63,782 nt of DNA from Bacteroidales bacterium (GCA_024691765.1 JAILNI010000024.1:1-63782); one strand, 5' to 3'; numbered from the stretch's first letter, positions 28,798-38,210 are shown. The notes: a model not told the origin generated them from the sequence alone. Numbers and translations: made by a program.

Positions 28798-28810
28798 AGT
28801 CTCGCGCAAG

Positions 28811-30130
28811 GTGAGCCTGAAGGAATTCACGGGAAACAGGTGGACCAAATTCGGCTTTTGGGCTGTCCTCTATGTCCTGTGGGTGATTTGGCTGGGAAAT
28901 TATTGGTGGCTGCTTGGACTCGGAGTAATCTTCGACATCTTCATAACGAAGAAAGTCCGCTGGAACTTCTGGAAAAAGCGCTACGCCGAAGGTGAGAAAA
29001 GGGATGCCGCAAACGACTGGCTGGACGCCATAATCTTCGCGGTGGTCGTAGTAACCTTCATCAATATTTTCTTCTTCCAGGCATTCAAGATTCCTTCTTC
29101 CTCGATGGAGAGCACGCTCTATACGGGCGACCATCTCTTCGTGAGCAAATTGACATACGGGCCACGTGTCCCCCAGACGCCCCTGACCGTTCCGTTTACG
29201 CACAACGTAATCTTCGGAAAAGAGTCTTACAGCACTCTCATCCAGAACGACTACCGAAGGCTGAAAGGATTCAGGGAAGTTCGCAGAGGCGACTGTGTGG
29301 TGTTTGGCTTCCCCCACGGAGACACCGTTCTCCGCAAAGCCCCGGCCGAGGATTATTACACCCTCTGCCGCCTGATGGGGAAAAAACAGGTCATTGAAAA
29401 TTTGGGTCCCGTCATCGTCCGTCCGTCGGACAAGGTGGACCACTACGTCAAAAGGTGCGTCGCAATTCCGGGCGACACCCTCGAAGTCCGCGGAGGACTG
29501 GTTTGGGTGAACGGAGAGAAGCAGGAGGTTTATCCGGGCATGCAGCTGAGCTACAGGGTAGTGACGGCAGGCAGCAGGATCAACCCAAGGAATCTCGAAA
29601 AGCTCGGGGTTAACGTAGACGAACTCTGGTACGACGCCTCCCTTCCCGGCTATCCGGCCATGCCGCTTACCGGAAAGATGGTGCAGCAGATAAGTTCCCT
29701 GAAGGGCGTAGTGAGCGTGGAGGTGAACAACGACGAGTATCCTGCCGATTATCCCGACAGTTATCTCACCATCTTCCCCTTCGATCCCGCCTACCGCTGG
29801 ACGCGCGACAACTTCGGTCCGCTCTGGATTCCCTCAAAGGGAGCCACGGTGGAACTGACGGCGCAGAACATGCCGCTCTACGAGAGGCTCATCCGCGTCT
29901 ACGAAGGCGGAGACCCGGTAAAAGCTCTGGAGGAAGGCTCATATACCTTCAGACAGGACTATTACTTCATGATGGGAGACAACCGCCACAACTCCCTCGA
30001 CTCAAGGTACTGGGGCTTCGTTCCCGAAGACCACATAGTCGGGACTCCGTCGGTGGTATGGCTCTCGACAGTAAGGGGTAAAAAATTCCCCGCCGGCATA
30101 AGGTGGAGAAGATTTTTGAAGTTTGTTTGA
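28811..30130 (+). CDS. lepB: Signal peptidase I
   Basis: This 439-residue membrane serine protease removes signal peptides from exported proteins. The best start is GTG at 28811, 13 nt after rplT. A hydrophobic segment (15-45) and a second one (72-92) anchor the protein. The catalytic motif IPSSSMES gives Ser98 as nucleophile, and YVKRCVAIPGD gives the general base Lys214. MMGDNRHNSLDSRYWG is the last conserved box. The roughly 200-residue insertion between the Lys box and the MGDNR box is usual for the long Bacteroidota forms. Confidence 0.94.
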   Translation: MSLKEFTGNRWTKFGFWAVLYVLWVIWLGNYWWLLGLGVIFDIFITKKVRWNFWKKRYAEGEKRDAANDWLDAIIFAVVVVTFINIFFFQAFKIPSSSMESTLYTGDHLFVSKLTYGPRVPQTPLTVPFTHNVIFGKESYSTLIQNDYRRLKGFREVRRGDCVVFGFPHGDTVLRKAPAEDYYTLCRLMGKKQVIENLGPVIVRPSDKVDHYVKRCVAIPGDTLEVRGGLVWVNGEKQEVYPGMQLSYRVVTAGSRINPRNLEKLGVNVDELWYDASLPGYPAMPLTGKMVQQISSLKGVVSVEVNNDEYPADYPDSYLTIFPFDPAYRWTRDNFGPLWIPSKGATVELTAQNMPLYERLIRVYEGGDPVKALEEGSYTFRQDYYFMMGDNRHNSLDSRYWGFVPEDHIVGTPSVVWLSTVRGKKFPAGIRWRRFLKFV

Positions 30131-30157
30131 AACAAGTAAAATAAAAAAGATAAAATT

Positions 30158-30400
30158 ATGGCAAAGGTTTGTCAAATTACCGGAAGGAAGAGAATGAAGG
30201 GCAACAATGTCTCTCATTCCAAGCTGCGCACCAAGCGCGACTTCTCTCTCAACCTCAAGAACAAGAAGTTCTGGAGCGAAACTGAGCAGAGGTACATCAC
30301 TCTAAAAGTCTCCTGCAAGGGAATCAGGGAAATCGAGAAGAACGGCCTCGACGCCACTCTCGCCAAGGCCCGCAAGGCAGGACTCATCAATCTTGTTTAA
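30158..30400 (+). CDS. rpmB: 50S ribosomal protein L28
   Basis: This 80-residue protein starts MAKVCQITGRKRMKGNNVSH and contains the L28 segment RTKRDFSLNLKNKKFWSE. It starts 28 nt after lepB and heads a tight rpmB-rpmG-bL38 trio. Confidence 0.97.
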   Translation: MAKVCQITGRKRMKGNNVSHSKLRTKRDFSLNLKNKKFWSETEQRYITLKVSCKGIREIEKNGLDATLAKARKAGLINLV

Positions 30401-30412
30401 AATCTGTGAGTC

Positions 30413-30601
30413 ATGGCAAAGAAAGCTAAAGGAAACAGGGTGCAGGTCATCCTCGAGTGCACCGAGCAGAAGGAAAGCGGCGTTCCCGGAATGTCCCGCT
30501 ACATCACTACCAAGAACAAGAAGAACACTCCCGACCGTCTCGAAAGGAAGAAATACAATCCCTACCTGAAGAAGGTCACCGTTCATCGTGAAATAAAGTA
30601 A
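30413..30601 (+). CDS. rpmG: 50S ribosomal protein L33
   Basis: This 62-residue protein has the L33 pattern [36 protein letters not shown]. Only the first Cys region is retained, so it looks like a zinc-free form. It lies 12 nt after rpmB. Confidence 0.96.
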   Translation: MAKKAKGNRVQVILECTEQKESGVPGMSRYITTKNKKNTPDRLERKKYNPYLKKVTVHREIK

Positions 30602-30617
30602 TATAGGAGATTAATCT

Positions 30618-30776
30618 ATGGCAAAGAAAGCAGTTGCAACGTTTGCAGCAAAGGCCGGTGCCAAGAGCATGGTCAAGTGCATCCGCATGGAGAAGTCGCC
30701 CAAGACCGGTGCCTACGTATTCGTCGAGCACCTCGTCGAGGCCGAAAAGACCAAGGATTATTTCGCCAAGAAGTAA
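30618..30776 (+). CDS. Bacteroidota-specific ribosomal protein bL38 (DUF4295)
   Basis: A 52-residue basic protein (MAKKAVATFAAKAGAKSMVK, later EHLVEAEKTKDYF) is encoded 16 nt after rpmG. Size, position and sequence fit DUF4295, a family conserved in Bacteroidota between rpmG and ftsY. As I recall, it was seen in the Flavobacterium johnsoniae ribosome structure and named bL38. It ends just before a strong terminator. Confidence 0.85.
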   Translation: MAKKAVATFAAKAGAKSMVKCIRMEKSPKTGAYVFVEHLVEAEKTKDYFAKK

Positions 30777-30798
30777 TTTCCTTACTACGCATCCGAAG

Positions 30799-30836
30799 GA
30801 GCCGCTGCGCTATCAGGCGCGGGCGGCTCTTTTTTT
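30799..30836 (+). terminator. Rho-independent terminator after the bL38 gene
   Basis: GAGCCGC (30799-30805) pairs with the 3' GGCGGCTC, with an inner GCGC/GCGC stem, followed by seven T. It separates the ribosomal-protein transcript from ftsY. Confidence 0.85.
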
Positions 30837-30849
30837 GCTTGAAAATGAT

Positions 30850-30857
30850 TATCTTTG
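30850..30857 (+). promoter_or_regulatory. -7 box for the ftsY operon
   Basis: TATCTTTG at 30850-30857 is an exact match to TAnnTTTG, 13 nt before the ftsY start. The -33 position falls in the T-tract of the preceding terminator and has no TTTG at the right spacing. Confidence 0.65.
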
Positions 30858-30870
30858 TAAGATTAGCGAT

Positions 30871-31755
30871 ATGGCATTCAATTTCTTCCAGAAGATCAGC
30901 CGCGCCATCGCGGGCAAGTCGAGGGTCGACGACGACACCCTCGACAACATAGAGGAGGCTCTCATCGAGAGCGACATGGGCGTGGATACCACGCTCAAGG
31001 TCATAGATGCGCTCGAAGACCGGGTGGCCCGCGACCGCATGGTGTCCTTCGACGAGCTCGTGGGGTATCTGCGCGACGAGATCTCTTCACTTATGGAAGA
31101 AGGCGTTGCGACCGTTCCGGAAGCGAAGCCTTTCGTCATACTCGTGGTCGGCGTGAACGGCGTAGGCAAGACCACCACCATAGGCAAGCTTGCGAATTAC
31201 TACACCAGCCAGGGCAAGAAGGTGATACTCGGAGCGGCCGATACCTTCCGCGCCGCCGCGGTGGACCAGCTTGACATCTGGGCGGAGCGCGCCGGAGTGG
31301 ACATAGTAAAGCAGAAGATGGGCTCCGACCCCGCTTCCGTGGCCTTCGATACCGTTAAGGCCGCCCAGGCGAGGGGAGCGGATGTTGTCCTCATAGATAC
31401 AGCGGGGCGCCTCCACAACCGGGTGGACCTCATGAACGAACTCGGTAAAATCCGTAACGTGTGCGCAAAGGCCCTGCCGGGAGCTCCCCACGAAGTGATG
31501 CTCGTGCTTGACGCATCCACCGGCCAGAACGCCTTCCAGCAGGCGGCGGAATTCGCACGCGCCACCACGATCACTTCGCTCGCGGTCACAAAACTCGACG
31601 GCACAGCGAAGGGCGGCGTGGTGGTAGGCCTTATCGACCGCTTCCACGTGCCCGTGCGTTTCATAGGCACTGGCGAAGGAATAGCCGACCTGCGTCCTTT
31701 CGACCGCGAGGAGTTCGTGAAGTCCCTTTTCAATCCTGAAGATTTAAAGAAGTAG
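30871..31755 (+). CDS. ftsY: Signal recognition particle receptor FtsY
   Basis: This GTPase docks SRP-ribosome complexes at the inner membrane. An upstream in-frame extension exists but runs through the terminator and promoter, so I place the start at 30871, giving 294 residues. The N domain (1-85) and G domain are complete: G1 loop GVNGVGKT (94-101), DTFRAAA, DTAGRLHN, and TKLDGTAKGG. The acidic A domain of E. coli FtsY is absent, as is normal for Bacteroidota. Confidence 0.96.
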   Translation: MAFNFFQKISRAIAGKSRVDDDTLDNIEEALIESDMGVDTTLKVIDALEDRVARDRMVSFDELVGYLRDEISSLMEEGVATVPEAKPFVILVVGVNGVGKTTTIGKLANYYTSQGKKVILGAADTFRAAAVDQLDIWAERAGVDIVKQKMGSDPASVAFDTVKAAQARGADVVLIDTAGRLHNRVDLMNELGKIRNVCAKALPGAPHEVMLVLDASTGQNAFQQAAEFARATTITSLAVTKLDGTAKGGVVVGLIDRFHVPVRFIGTGEGIADLRPFDREEFVKSLFNPEDLKK

Positions 31756-31758
31756 AAT

Positions 31759-34203
31759 ATGAAAGTTTCGTACAATTGGCTCAAGGATTATCTTAAATGT
31801 GACCTTTCTCCGCAGCAGATTGCCGATATCATGACATCCATCGGTATCGAGGTGGACGGCGTGGAGCAGACGGAAGCCGTTCCCGGTGGCCTTGCCGGCG
31901 TGGTGGTGGCGGAGGTCCTCGAATGCGAAGCGCATCCGGATTCGGACCATCTTCACATCACGAAAGTGAATGACGGAACGGGCGAACCCCTTACCGTCGT
32001 TTGCGGAGCCCCCAACGTGTCTGCGGGTCAGAATGTGCTGTTCGCACAGATAGGCTCGGTGCTGCCTGGCGACTTCAAGATCAAGAAGAGCAAGATACGC
32101 GGCGTCGAGTCCTTCGGAATGATATGCGCCGAGGACGAACTTGGCATAGGTTCATCCCATGACGGCATCATGGTGCTGCCTGCGGACGCGAAGGTCGGAA
32201 CTCCCGCCAGGGAATACCTGAACCTCCCCACCGAGGCCGTAATCGAGTACGAAATCACTGCTAACAGGGTTGACGCCGCCTCCCATTTCGGCGTCGCCCG
32301 CGACATCTATGCCTATCTGGTGCTTAACGGCATCCCGTGCCGCCTTGTGCGTCCGGACGTGTCCGCCTTCAAGGAGGGCCGTGGCGAAGGGATTCCGGTA
32401 GAAGTGAAGGACGGCGACGGCGCTCCCCGCTACACCGGCATCACCGTGCGCGGAGTTAAGGTGGGGCCGTCTCCCGAATGGCTTCAGAAAAAGCTCATGG
32501 CCATAGGGCAGCACCCCATCAACAACATTGTGGACGTCTCCAACTACATACTCTTTGGCCTGGGGCAGCCGCTGCATACCTTCGACGCGGGCAAGATCCG
32601 CGGAGGGAAGGTGATAGTGCGACGCGCCGCCGAAGGGGAGATTATACGCACCCTCGACGGAGTTGAGCGCAAGCTTTCGGCCAGCGACATGGTGATCTGC
32701 GATACCGTAGGGCCCATGTGCATAGCCGGCGTGTTCGGAGGCGAGGACAGCGGAGTGACAGAAGCGACGACCGACGTTTTCATCGAGAGCGCCTACTTCG
32801 ACCCGGTAAGCATACGCCGCACTTCCAAGAGCCAGGGCCTCCAGACCGACGCTTCGTTCCGTTACGAGCGCGGCTGCGACCCCGGCATCACCCTCTGCGC
32901 CCTCAAGCGCGCCGCCCTTCTCATCCAGGAGCTTGCAGGAGGCACCATCGAAGGAGGTATAAAGGAAATCTACCCGAATAAGATAGAGCGCAAGCGCATC
33001 AGCCTCGACTACTCCCGCATCGATGCTTTCGTCGGCCAGAAGATTGGATCTGAAAAGATAAAGACCATACTTGAGGCGCTTCAGTACAATTTCGTTGAAG
33101 AAAGCGCTTCCGGCGCGGTCGTGGAGGCCCCGTCCTACATGGTGGACGTATACCGCCCGGCAGACGTGGTGGAGGAGATACTCCGCATCTACGGCTACGA
33201 CAACATCGCCCTTCCGCACCACATGAAGATGAGCGTCTGCGCTTCGCCAACTCCTCAGCCGGAGGCGGTGCGCAACCAGATATCCAACTTCCTGGCGGCA
33301 AACGGCTTCACGGAGATAATGAACAATTCGCTCACGAAAGGGGCTTACTATGAAGGCCTTTCCACCTTCCCGGCCGAAGCGAGCGTAAAAATAGTCAATC
33401 CGCTCAGTTCAGACTTGAACGTGATGAGGCAGAGCCTGATTCCGGGCGGACTCGAGGTGGTGGCGTACAACGTCAACCGCCAGATTTACAGGGTGAAGAC
33501 CTTCGAATACGGTTCGGTCTACCGCCGTGTAACGGACAAGGGTCCGGAAACGCTCGAGGGCTACGAAGAGCATCCGTGCTTCACCCTCATGCTCAGCGGC
33601 GAAGGCGACAAGAACTGGACGGGAAGCGTCCGTAAGGGGGATTTCTTCCAGCTCAAGGGCACCCTCGAACTGCTGCTGAAGCGCTATGGGGCGGACATCT
33701 ACCAGATGCGTGAAGAGGCGGCTCCGCAGGACATCTTCTCCGAAGGGAGCGCCTACTTCCTTCCCGGCCCGCAGGGCAGGCAGCTTGCCGTTCTCGGCAC
33801 CGTGCAGCCCTCACTGGCGAAGAAATTCGGTATTAAGCAGCCGGTAGTGGCCGCCGAAATCGACTGGAACGTACTCTTCACCCTCATCAAGAGGAACAAG
33901 GTGCGCTTCACCGAACTCCCGCAGTTCCCGCAGGTAAGGCGCGACCTGGCCCTTCTCATGGACGAGGGAGTGCGTTACGCCGACCTGCGCGCCGCGGCTT
34001 TCAAGAACGCGAAGGGCCTGCTCCGCCAGGTGGGGCTGTTCGACGTCTACCGCGGAAAGGGTATTCCCGACGGAATGAAGCAGTACGCCATGAGCCTGGT
34101 GCTCCGCGACGATTCGCGCACCCTCACCGACGAGGAGGTCGAACGCACTGTGACAAGGCTGCTTGAAGTGTTCAAGAACCAGTTCGGAGCGGAACTCAGA
34201 TAA
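31759..34203 (+). CDS. pheT: Phenylalanine--tRNA ligase beta subunit
   Basis: This 814-residue beta chain of the PheST heterotetramer has the OB-fold tRNA-binding domain (about 40-150; HPDSDHLHITKVN), B3/B4 editing domain, B5 domain, a core catalytic-like domain (GFTEIMNNSLTKG) and the C-terminal anticodon-binding fold (FPQVRRDLALLMDE). It starts 3 nt after ftsY. The alpha subunit gene pheS is not in the window. The stop TAA shares its last base with the next start (TAATG). Confidence 0.97.
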   Translation: MKVSYNWLKDYLKCDLSPQQIADIMTSIGIEVDGVEQTEAVPGGLAGVVVAEVLECEAHPDSDHLHITKVNDGTGEPLTVVCGAPNVSAGQNVLFAQIGSVLPGDFKIKKSKIRGVESFGMICAEDELGIGSSHDGIMVLPADAKVGTPAREYLNLPTEAVIEYEITANRVDAASHFGVARDIYAYLVLNGIPCRLVRPDVSAFKEGRGEGIPVEVKDGDGAPRYTGITVRGVKVGPSPEWLQKKLMAIGQHPINNIVDVSNYILFGLGQPLHTFDAGKIRGGKVIVRRAAEGEIIRTLDGVERKLSASDMVICDTVGPMCIAGVFGGEDSGVTEATTDVFIESAYFDPVSIRRTSKSQGLQTDASFRYERGCDPGITLCALKRAALLIQELAGGTIEGGIKEIYPNKIERKRISLDYSRIDAFVGQKIGSEKIKTILEALQYNFVEESASGAVVEAPSYMVDVYRPADVVEEILRIYGYDNIALPHHMKMSVCASPTPQPEAVRNQISNFLAANGFTEIMNNSLTKGAYYEGLSTFPAEASVKIVNPLSSDLNVMRQSLIPGGLEVVAYNVNRQIYRVKTFEYGSVYRRVTDKGPETLEGYEEHPCFTLMLSGEGDKNWTGSVRKGDFFQLKGTLELLLKRYGADIYQMREEAAPQDIFSEGSAYFLPGPQGRQLAVLGTVQPSLAKKFGIKQPVVAAEIDWNVLFTLIKRNKVRFTELPQFPQVRRDLALLMDEGVRYADLRAAAFKNAKGLLRQVGLFDVYRGKGIPDGMKQYAMSLVLRDDSRTLTDEEVERTVTRLLEVFKNQFGAELR

Positions 34204-34928
34204 TGAAAAAGGGCGGGCATATCGTTCTTGCGGGTCTTCTCCTGCTGCTCTGCGTGGGCGGATGCGGCCGCAGGGGCAGGGTGATTCCCGTAAAGACCTT
34301 CGCGGAGATTTATGCGGATATGTTCGTCGCCGACCAGTGGCTCACCGACAATTACAACCGTCGCCGCACGGCGGACACCACCGACTTCTACGGCCCTGTC
34401 TTCGAGAAATACGGCTACAGCTTCAAGGATTACGACAGGAGCGTGAAGCACTATCTCAGGAATCCGGAGAACTATTCCCGCCTTGTAGACAAGACGGTGG
34501 AGATACTGGATAAGAGGATAGGACGGCTCAAGGAGGACAACAAGCGCTGGGAGGAGTTCCAGGCCCAGATGGATTACCTGAGGGCAAACGCCTTGGGCCT
34601 TATGGATTTTGAGGCGGACACCCTGCTGTGGCGGCCCGATACGACGGTCCTGGACAGTCTCGCACTGGACAGCCTGGCGCTGGACAGCCTGGCCCTCGAC
34701 AGTCTCGCCCGCAGGGACTCGCTTGCGCTGGCAGATTCCCTCGCTCGTGCTGACTCCCTTGCGAGGGCAGACAGTCTCGTGCATGCGGATTTCCCGGCCA
34801 GGGAGGATTCGATAGCAGTTATAGTCGACAAAGATAAAAAACCAGATGTTAAGGGAAGACACCGTATTCGGCCCGATTCACTCAAGGCGACTCGGAAGCT
34901 CCTTAGGGATAAACCTGTTGCCAAGTAG
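34203..34928 (+). CDS. DUF4296 lipoprotein with a DSLA-repeat tail
   Basis: This 241-residue protein has a lipoprotein signal (Cys21, VGGC) and a DUF4296-like helical domain (about 30-125; FAEIYADMFVADQW, KYGYSFKDYDRSVKHYL). A repetitive tail follows: four exact-length LDSLA units (residues 150-169, encoded by 15-bp repeats at 34650-34709), then degenerate ADSLA units to about 195, and a basic end. The function of DUF4296 is unknown. The start overlaps the pheT stop, and the last 83 bp overlap the following radical SAM gene in another frame. Confidence 0.8.
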   Translation: MKKGGHIVLAGLLLLLCVGGCGRRGRVIPVKTFAEIYADMFVADQWLTDNYNRRRTADTTDFYGPVFEKYGYSFKDYDRSVKHYLRNPENYSRLVDKTVEILDKRIGRLKEDNKRWEEFQAQMDYLRANALGLMDFEADTLLWRPDTTVLDSLALDSLALDSLALDSLARRDSLALADSLARADSLARADSLVHADFPAREDSIAVIVDKDKKPDVKGRHRIRPDSLKATRKLLRDKPVAK

Positions 34929-35601
34929 GGGCAAGCTCTGCAATTTCGACTGCATCTACTGCGAATGCGGCTGGAATGCGGACGGCAGGGCCGACAGGCA
35001 TCTCCCTTCGGCTGCCGATGTGCGCAGCGCCCTGGAAGCTAAGCTCAGGGAATGCAGCGAGGCCGGCGTCGGTATCGACTCCATAACGTTCTCGGGAGAC
35101 GGGGAACCTACCCTGAACCCGGAGTTCCCTCGTATTGTAAGGGATACTCTCGCTCTCCGCGACCGCTTTTTCCCGGATGCAGCCGTCTCGGTGCTTTCCA
35201 ATGCGACCATGCTGGACCGCGACGACGTGTTCGAGGCTCTCTGCCTGGTGGACAATCCCATACTCAAACTGGATGCTCCCACCGATGAGCTGGTTGCAAA
35301 GATCAACCAGCCCCAGGGGGCGTATCATGTGGCTGACGTGGTGCGGGGAATGGAACGTTTCAAAGGCGGGTTCGTGCTGCAGACCATGTTCCTGAGGGCA
35401 CCGGGTTTCGACTCTTCCTCTCCGGAAGTGCTTCTTCCGTGGATGGATATAGTGCGCAGGCTGCGTCCGCGCGAGGTGATGGTATATACTCTCGACCGTC
35501 CCGCACCGGCTGAGGGGCTCGGGAAATTCACGGCCCCCGAAATGCAGGCCCTCGTTCAGCCGCTTATAGATGAAGGAATCAAAATACAGATAAAAGCATG
35601 A
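34846..35601 (+). CDS. Radical SAM protein
   Basis: This 251-residue enzyme has a CX3CX2C iron-sulfur motif at Cys32, Cys36 and Cys39 (CNFDCIYC) and a GDGEPTLNP SAM-binding segment. The N-terminal VFGPIHSRRLGSSLGINLLP is the conserved start of a family of small radical SAM proteins often called wybutosine-like or YfkAB-like; the precise reaction is unknown. Because these first residues are conserved, the start at 34846 is credible even though it lies 83 bp inside the previous gene. The stop overlaps the deoC start by ATGA. Confidence 0.85.
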   Translation: MLREDTVFGPIHSRRLGSSLGINLLPSRGKLCNFDCIYCECGWNADGRADRHLPSAADVRSALEAKLRECSEAGVGIDSITFSGDGEPTLNPEFPRIVRDTLALRDRFFPDAAVSVLSNATMLDRDDVFEALCLVDNPILKLDAPTDELVAKINQPQGAYHVADVVRGMERFKGGFVLQTMFLRAPGFDSSSPEVLLPWMDIVRRLRPREVMVYTLDRPAPAEGLGKFTAPEMQALVQPLIDEGIKIQIKA

Positions 35602-36488
35602 AGTATTCAGAAAAGTACAATTATGTACCGGATGCGGAAAAGATAGCCGCCTCCATCCAGGCCATAGTGGCCGGAGCCGACAGCATGGCATCTCCCGAGG
35701 TGCTCAAGACCTGTTTCTCCTTCATGGACCTGACGACCCTTCGCGCCCAGGATACTCCGGAGAGTGTCCGTGCGCTGGTAGGGAAGGTAACCCGTCTGCG
35801 CAAGGAGTACCCCTCGTATCCGCTCCCGGCATCGGTGTGCGTGTATCCTAATTTCGCTTCCGTGGTAAAGGCTTCACGTCCCGACCCCGAACTGCATGTG
35901 ACAACAGTCGCGAGCTGCTTCCCCAGCGCCCAGAGTTTCCTGGAGGTCAAGGTGCGCGAGTGCGAGCTGGCCGTCGAGAACGGCGCGGACGAAATAGATA
36001 TCGTTCTGGCTCTCAATGCTTTCCTTGCAGATGACTACGACACCGCCTTTAACGAGATCAAAGTCATGAAGGAAGCGATCGATGCAGCCGGAAAGAAACA
36101 GGGCCGCCGTATCATCCTCAAGGTCATACTCGAGACCGGACTTCTGGTGTCTCCGGAAAAGATAGCCGACGCATCCTTCCTCGCCATGGAGGCCGGAGCC
36201 GATTTCATCAAGACAAGCACCGGCAAGGTGGAGGTGAACGCTACTCCGACATCCGCGTACGTGATGTGCGAGTGCATAAAGGCCTTCTATGAAAAGACCG
36301 GACGCAAGGTCGGCTTCAAGGCTGCCGGTGGAATCTCCAACGCCAAGGACGCCGTGTGCTATTACTGCATAGGCAAGAGCATCCTGGGCGAGAGCTGGAT
36401 GAACAAGAATCTCTTCCGCTATGGTGTAAGCCGTCTTGGCAACAGCCTCATGAGCGCCATTGAGCAGAGCACCGTGAACTTCTTCTAA
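35598..36488 (+). CDS. deoC: Deoxyribose-phosphate aldolase
   Basis: This cytoplasmic enzyme cleaves 2-deoxyribose 5-phosphate to glyceraldehyde 3-phosphate and acetaldehyde in deoxynucleoside salvage. In the 296-residue protein the Schiff-base lysine is Lys205 in FIKTSTGK and the second active-site lysine is Lys241 in GFKAAGG. KVILETGLL is also present. Translational coupling to the radical SAM gene (ATGA) places it last in the ftsY-pheT operon. It is followed by a terminator. Confidence 0.96.
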   Translation: MKYSEKYNYVPDAEKIAASIQAIVAGADSMASPEVLKTCFSFMDLTTLRAQDTPESVRALVGKVTRLRKEYPSYPLPASVCVYPNFASVVKASRPDPELHVTTVASCFPSAQSFLEVKVRECELAVENGADEIDIVLALNAFLADDYDTAFNEIKVMKEAIDAAGKKQGRRIILKVILETGLLVSPEKIADASFLAMEAGADFIKTSTGKVEVNATPTSAYVMCECIKAFYEKTGRKVGFKAAGGISNAKDAVCYYCIGKSILGESWMNKNLFRYGVSRLGNSLMSAIEQSTVNFF

Positions 36489-36534
36489 AAAAATCATTTG
36501 GCTGCACAGGCAGCCTGATAAGAAAAAATATTTT

Positions 36535-36565
36535 CGCCGTCCGGAGAGCCCGGGCGGCGTTTTTT
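36535..36565 (+). terminator. Rho-independent terminator after deoC
   Basis: A 10-bp GC-rich stem (36535-36544 with 36550-36559, one G-U pair) is followed by six T. A second hairpin, GGCTGC-acag-GCAGCC (36500-36515), lies closer to the stop without a T-tract. Confidence 0.88.
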
Positions 36566-36584
36566 CGTTTTAAACGTTTACCTG

Positions 36585-36616
36585 TTTGTTACACGCTTTT
36601 TCCCCCTCTACCTTTG
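36585..36616 (+). promoter_or_regulatory. Bacteroidota-type promoter for the metallopeptidase gene
   Basis: TTTG at 36585-36588, a 20-bp spacer, and TACCTTTG at 36609-36616 match the consensus exactly. The leader to the start at 36640 would be about 20 nt. Confidence 0.85.
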
Positions 36617-36639
36617 CCCCGAACGAAAACTGAAAAAAG

Positions 36640-38208
36640 ATGAAAAGACTTCTTTTGCTTATGCCGCTGTTCGCGGCGCTGCTTTCCTCATGCGGCAAGG
36701 ACGGCCCGGACCCGGGAACGGAAAATGAGTATGAAAGCGTACCGCACGGAATGATAGTTCTTGGCGAACGCCTTGAGGACCCGTATTCGATAAAGAATAT
36801 GAGCAGGGCGCTCGCGTCGCTGTACCCGACCAAGGCGTCTTCCGTGCAGGTGGAGCCTACGCATCTCTATGTGCGTTTCCTTCCGTCGGACATGGACGGA
36901 TTCGAACTGCTGGAAAACTCGGGAGTCGAACTCCTCGACCATCCGGTGGACTTCAGCATAGTGAAGGAGGGCGACTGGTACCATGATCCGGAAATACCGG
37001 AAGACGAGGTGACATGGCAGTACGCCGTAGTGCCTCCGGACTTCAAATTCCCCTCAGACATCCCTTACGAACTACTGCATGAATGTCATATCCCGGGGCA
37101 GGACGCTGGTACCCGTGCGCCCGACGGAATCGATTGGGATGCGGTGGAAAGGGAGTCTTTCCGCCTTACGGGCAATTCGGAGCTGTACCCGGAAACAAGG
37201 GCCTCGTCTTCCGACGGCAAGCCCCGAGGCAGGATAAGCATACTCGACAGGCGCTGTTCGGACAAGGCCATAGGAGTGGCGGGAGTCACCGTATCGTGCA
37301 ATGTCTTCGTGAAGTTCTGCCATGCTTATACCGACGCAGACGGCAACTATGCCATGGACAAGTCCTTTTCCGCCAATCCGAGGTACCGCATACTGTTCAG
37401 GAACAGGAAGGGTTTCGCGATAGGCCGCAATCTCATCTACGTGCCCGCTTCCTTTTCAACCCTTGGCAAACATGGTCCGGGCGGTTGCAGTATAAGCATA
37501 GACAACCGTTCCGACAGGGCGCTTTTCCGGCGCTGCGTGGTAAACAATGCCGCCTGGGATTACTACAACCAGTGCAAGTCCGATTCCGGAAAGATTTCCC
37601 AGCCTCCTTCCGGGCTCCAGATATGGATCCTGGACTTTCTCAAATGCAGCAGTGCGGTAATGCTCAAGCAGGGCTCGGCACTGGACGGTCTGTTCAAGCA
37701 GCTGATAGGGGAGTACGCGCCTCTTGCGAACATAGTTTTCCCGGACATTACCCTGGGGCTTGACGGACTGGAAGACTATGCGTCCATATATGCCGCCGCC
37801 ATTCACGAGCTGGCGCATTCCAGCCATTACGTACAGGTCGGGAAGGACTGGTGGACCAAACTGGAGAAATACGTAATCACCTCTTTCGTCAGCTCCGGCT
37901 TCGTCACCTACGGCGCGGGAACGGAGGCGGACCACGGGTACTGCGAAGTGGCGGAGATGTGGGCTTATTATATGGAGGGTGCGCTGTTCAACGAAAGGTA
38001 TCCCGGGGCAGGACATTATCCCGGAACCTCCTTCTGGTTCTATCCTCAGGTTTTCCGCTATCTGGACGACCGCGGACTCAACCGCTACAAGCTGTTCAAC
38101 GCCCTGCTGCCCTCGGTTACCGACAGGACGAGCCTTCAGAATCAGCTTCTGCTGCTGTATCCCGAAGCGGCGTCGATGATAAGGCTGGCTTTCAACAGAT
38201 ATAAATAG
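36640..38208 (+). CDS. Predicted zinc metallopeptidase lipoprotein
   Basis: This 522-residue lipoprotein (Cys18, LSSC) is probably exposed at the envelope. The C-terminal half holds a zinc-peptidase-like motif HELAH (389-393, in AAIHELAHSSHY), followed 46 residues later by CEVAEMWAYYMEG with Glu439 as a possible third ligand, a gluzincin-like spacing. The middle contains a carboxypeptidase-regulatory-like stretch (AIGVAGVTVSCN...TDADGNYAM). The N-terminal third is unfamiliar. I cannot name a family. It has its own promoter and is followed after 2 nt by a small barrel protein gene. Confidence 0.65.
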   Translation: MKRLLLLMPLFAALLSSCGKDGPDPGTENEYESVPHGMIVLGERLEDPYSIKNMSRALASLYPTKASSVQVEPTHLYVRFLPSDMDGFELLENSGVELLDHPVDFSIVKEGDWYHDPEIPEDEVTWQYAVVPPDFKFPSDIPYELLHECHIPGQDAGTRAPDGIDWDAVERESFRLTGNSELYPETRASSSDGKPRGRISILDRRCSDKAIGVAGVTVSCNVFVKFCHAYTDADGNYAMDKSFSANPRYRILFRNRKGFAIGRNLIYVPASFSTLGKHGPGGCSISIDNRSDRALFRRCVVNNAAWDYYNQCKSDSGKISQPPSGLQIWILDFLKCSSAVMLKQGSALDGLFKQLIGEYAPLANIVFPDITLGLDGLEDYASIYAAAIHELAHSSHYVQVGKDWWTKLEKYVITSFVSSGFVTYGAGTEADHGYCEVAEMWAYYMEGALFNERYPGAGHYPGTSFWFYPQVFRYLDDRGLNRYKLFNALLPSVTDRTSLQNQLLLLYPEAASMIRLAFNRYK

Positions 38209-38210
38209 GT

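Noticed and set aside
30634..30870. Longer FtsY start upstream
   Set aside because: The extension would pass through the bL38 gene in another frame, a strong terminator and a perfect -7 box, and its sequence is unlike any FtsY A domain.
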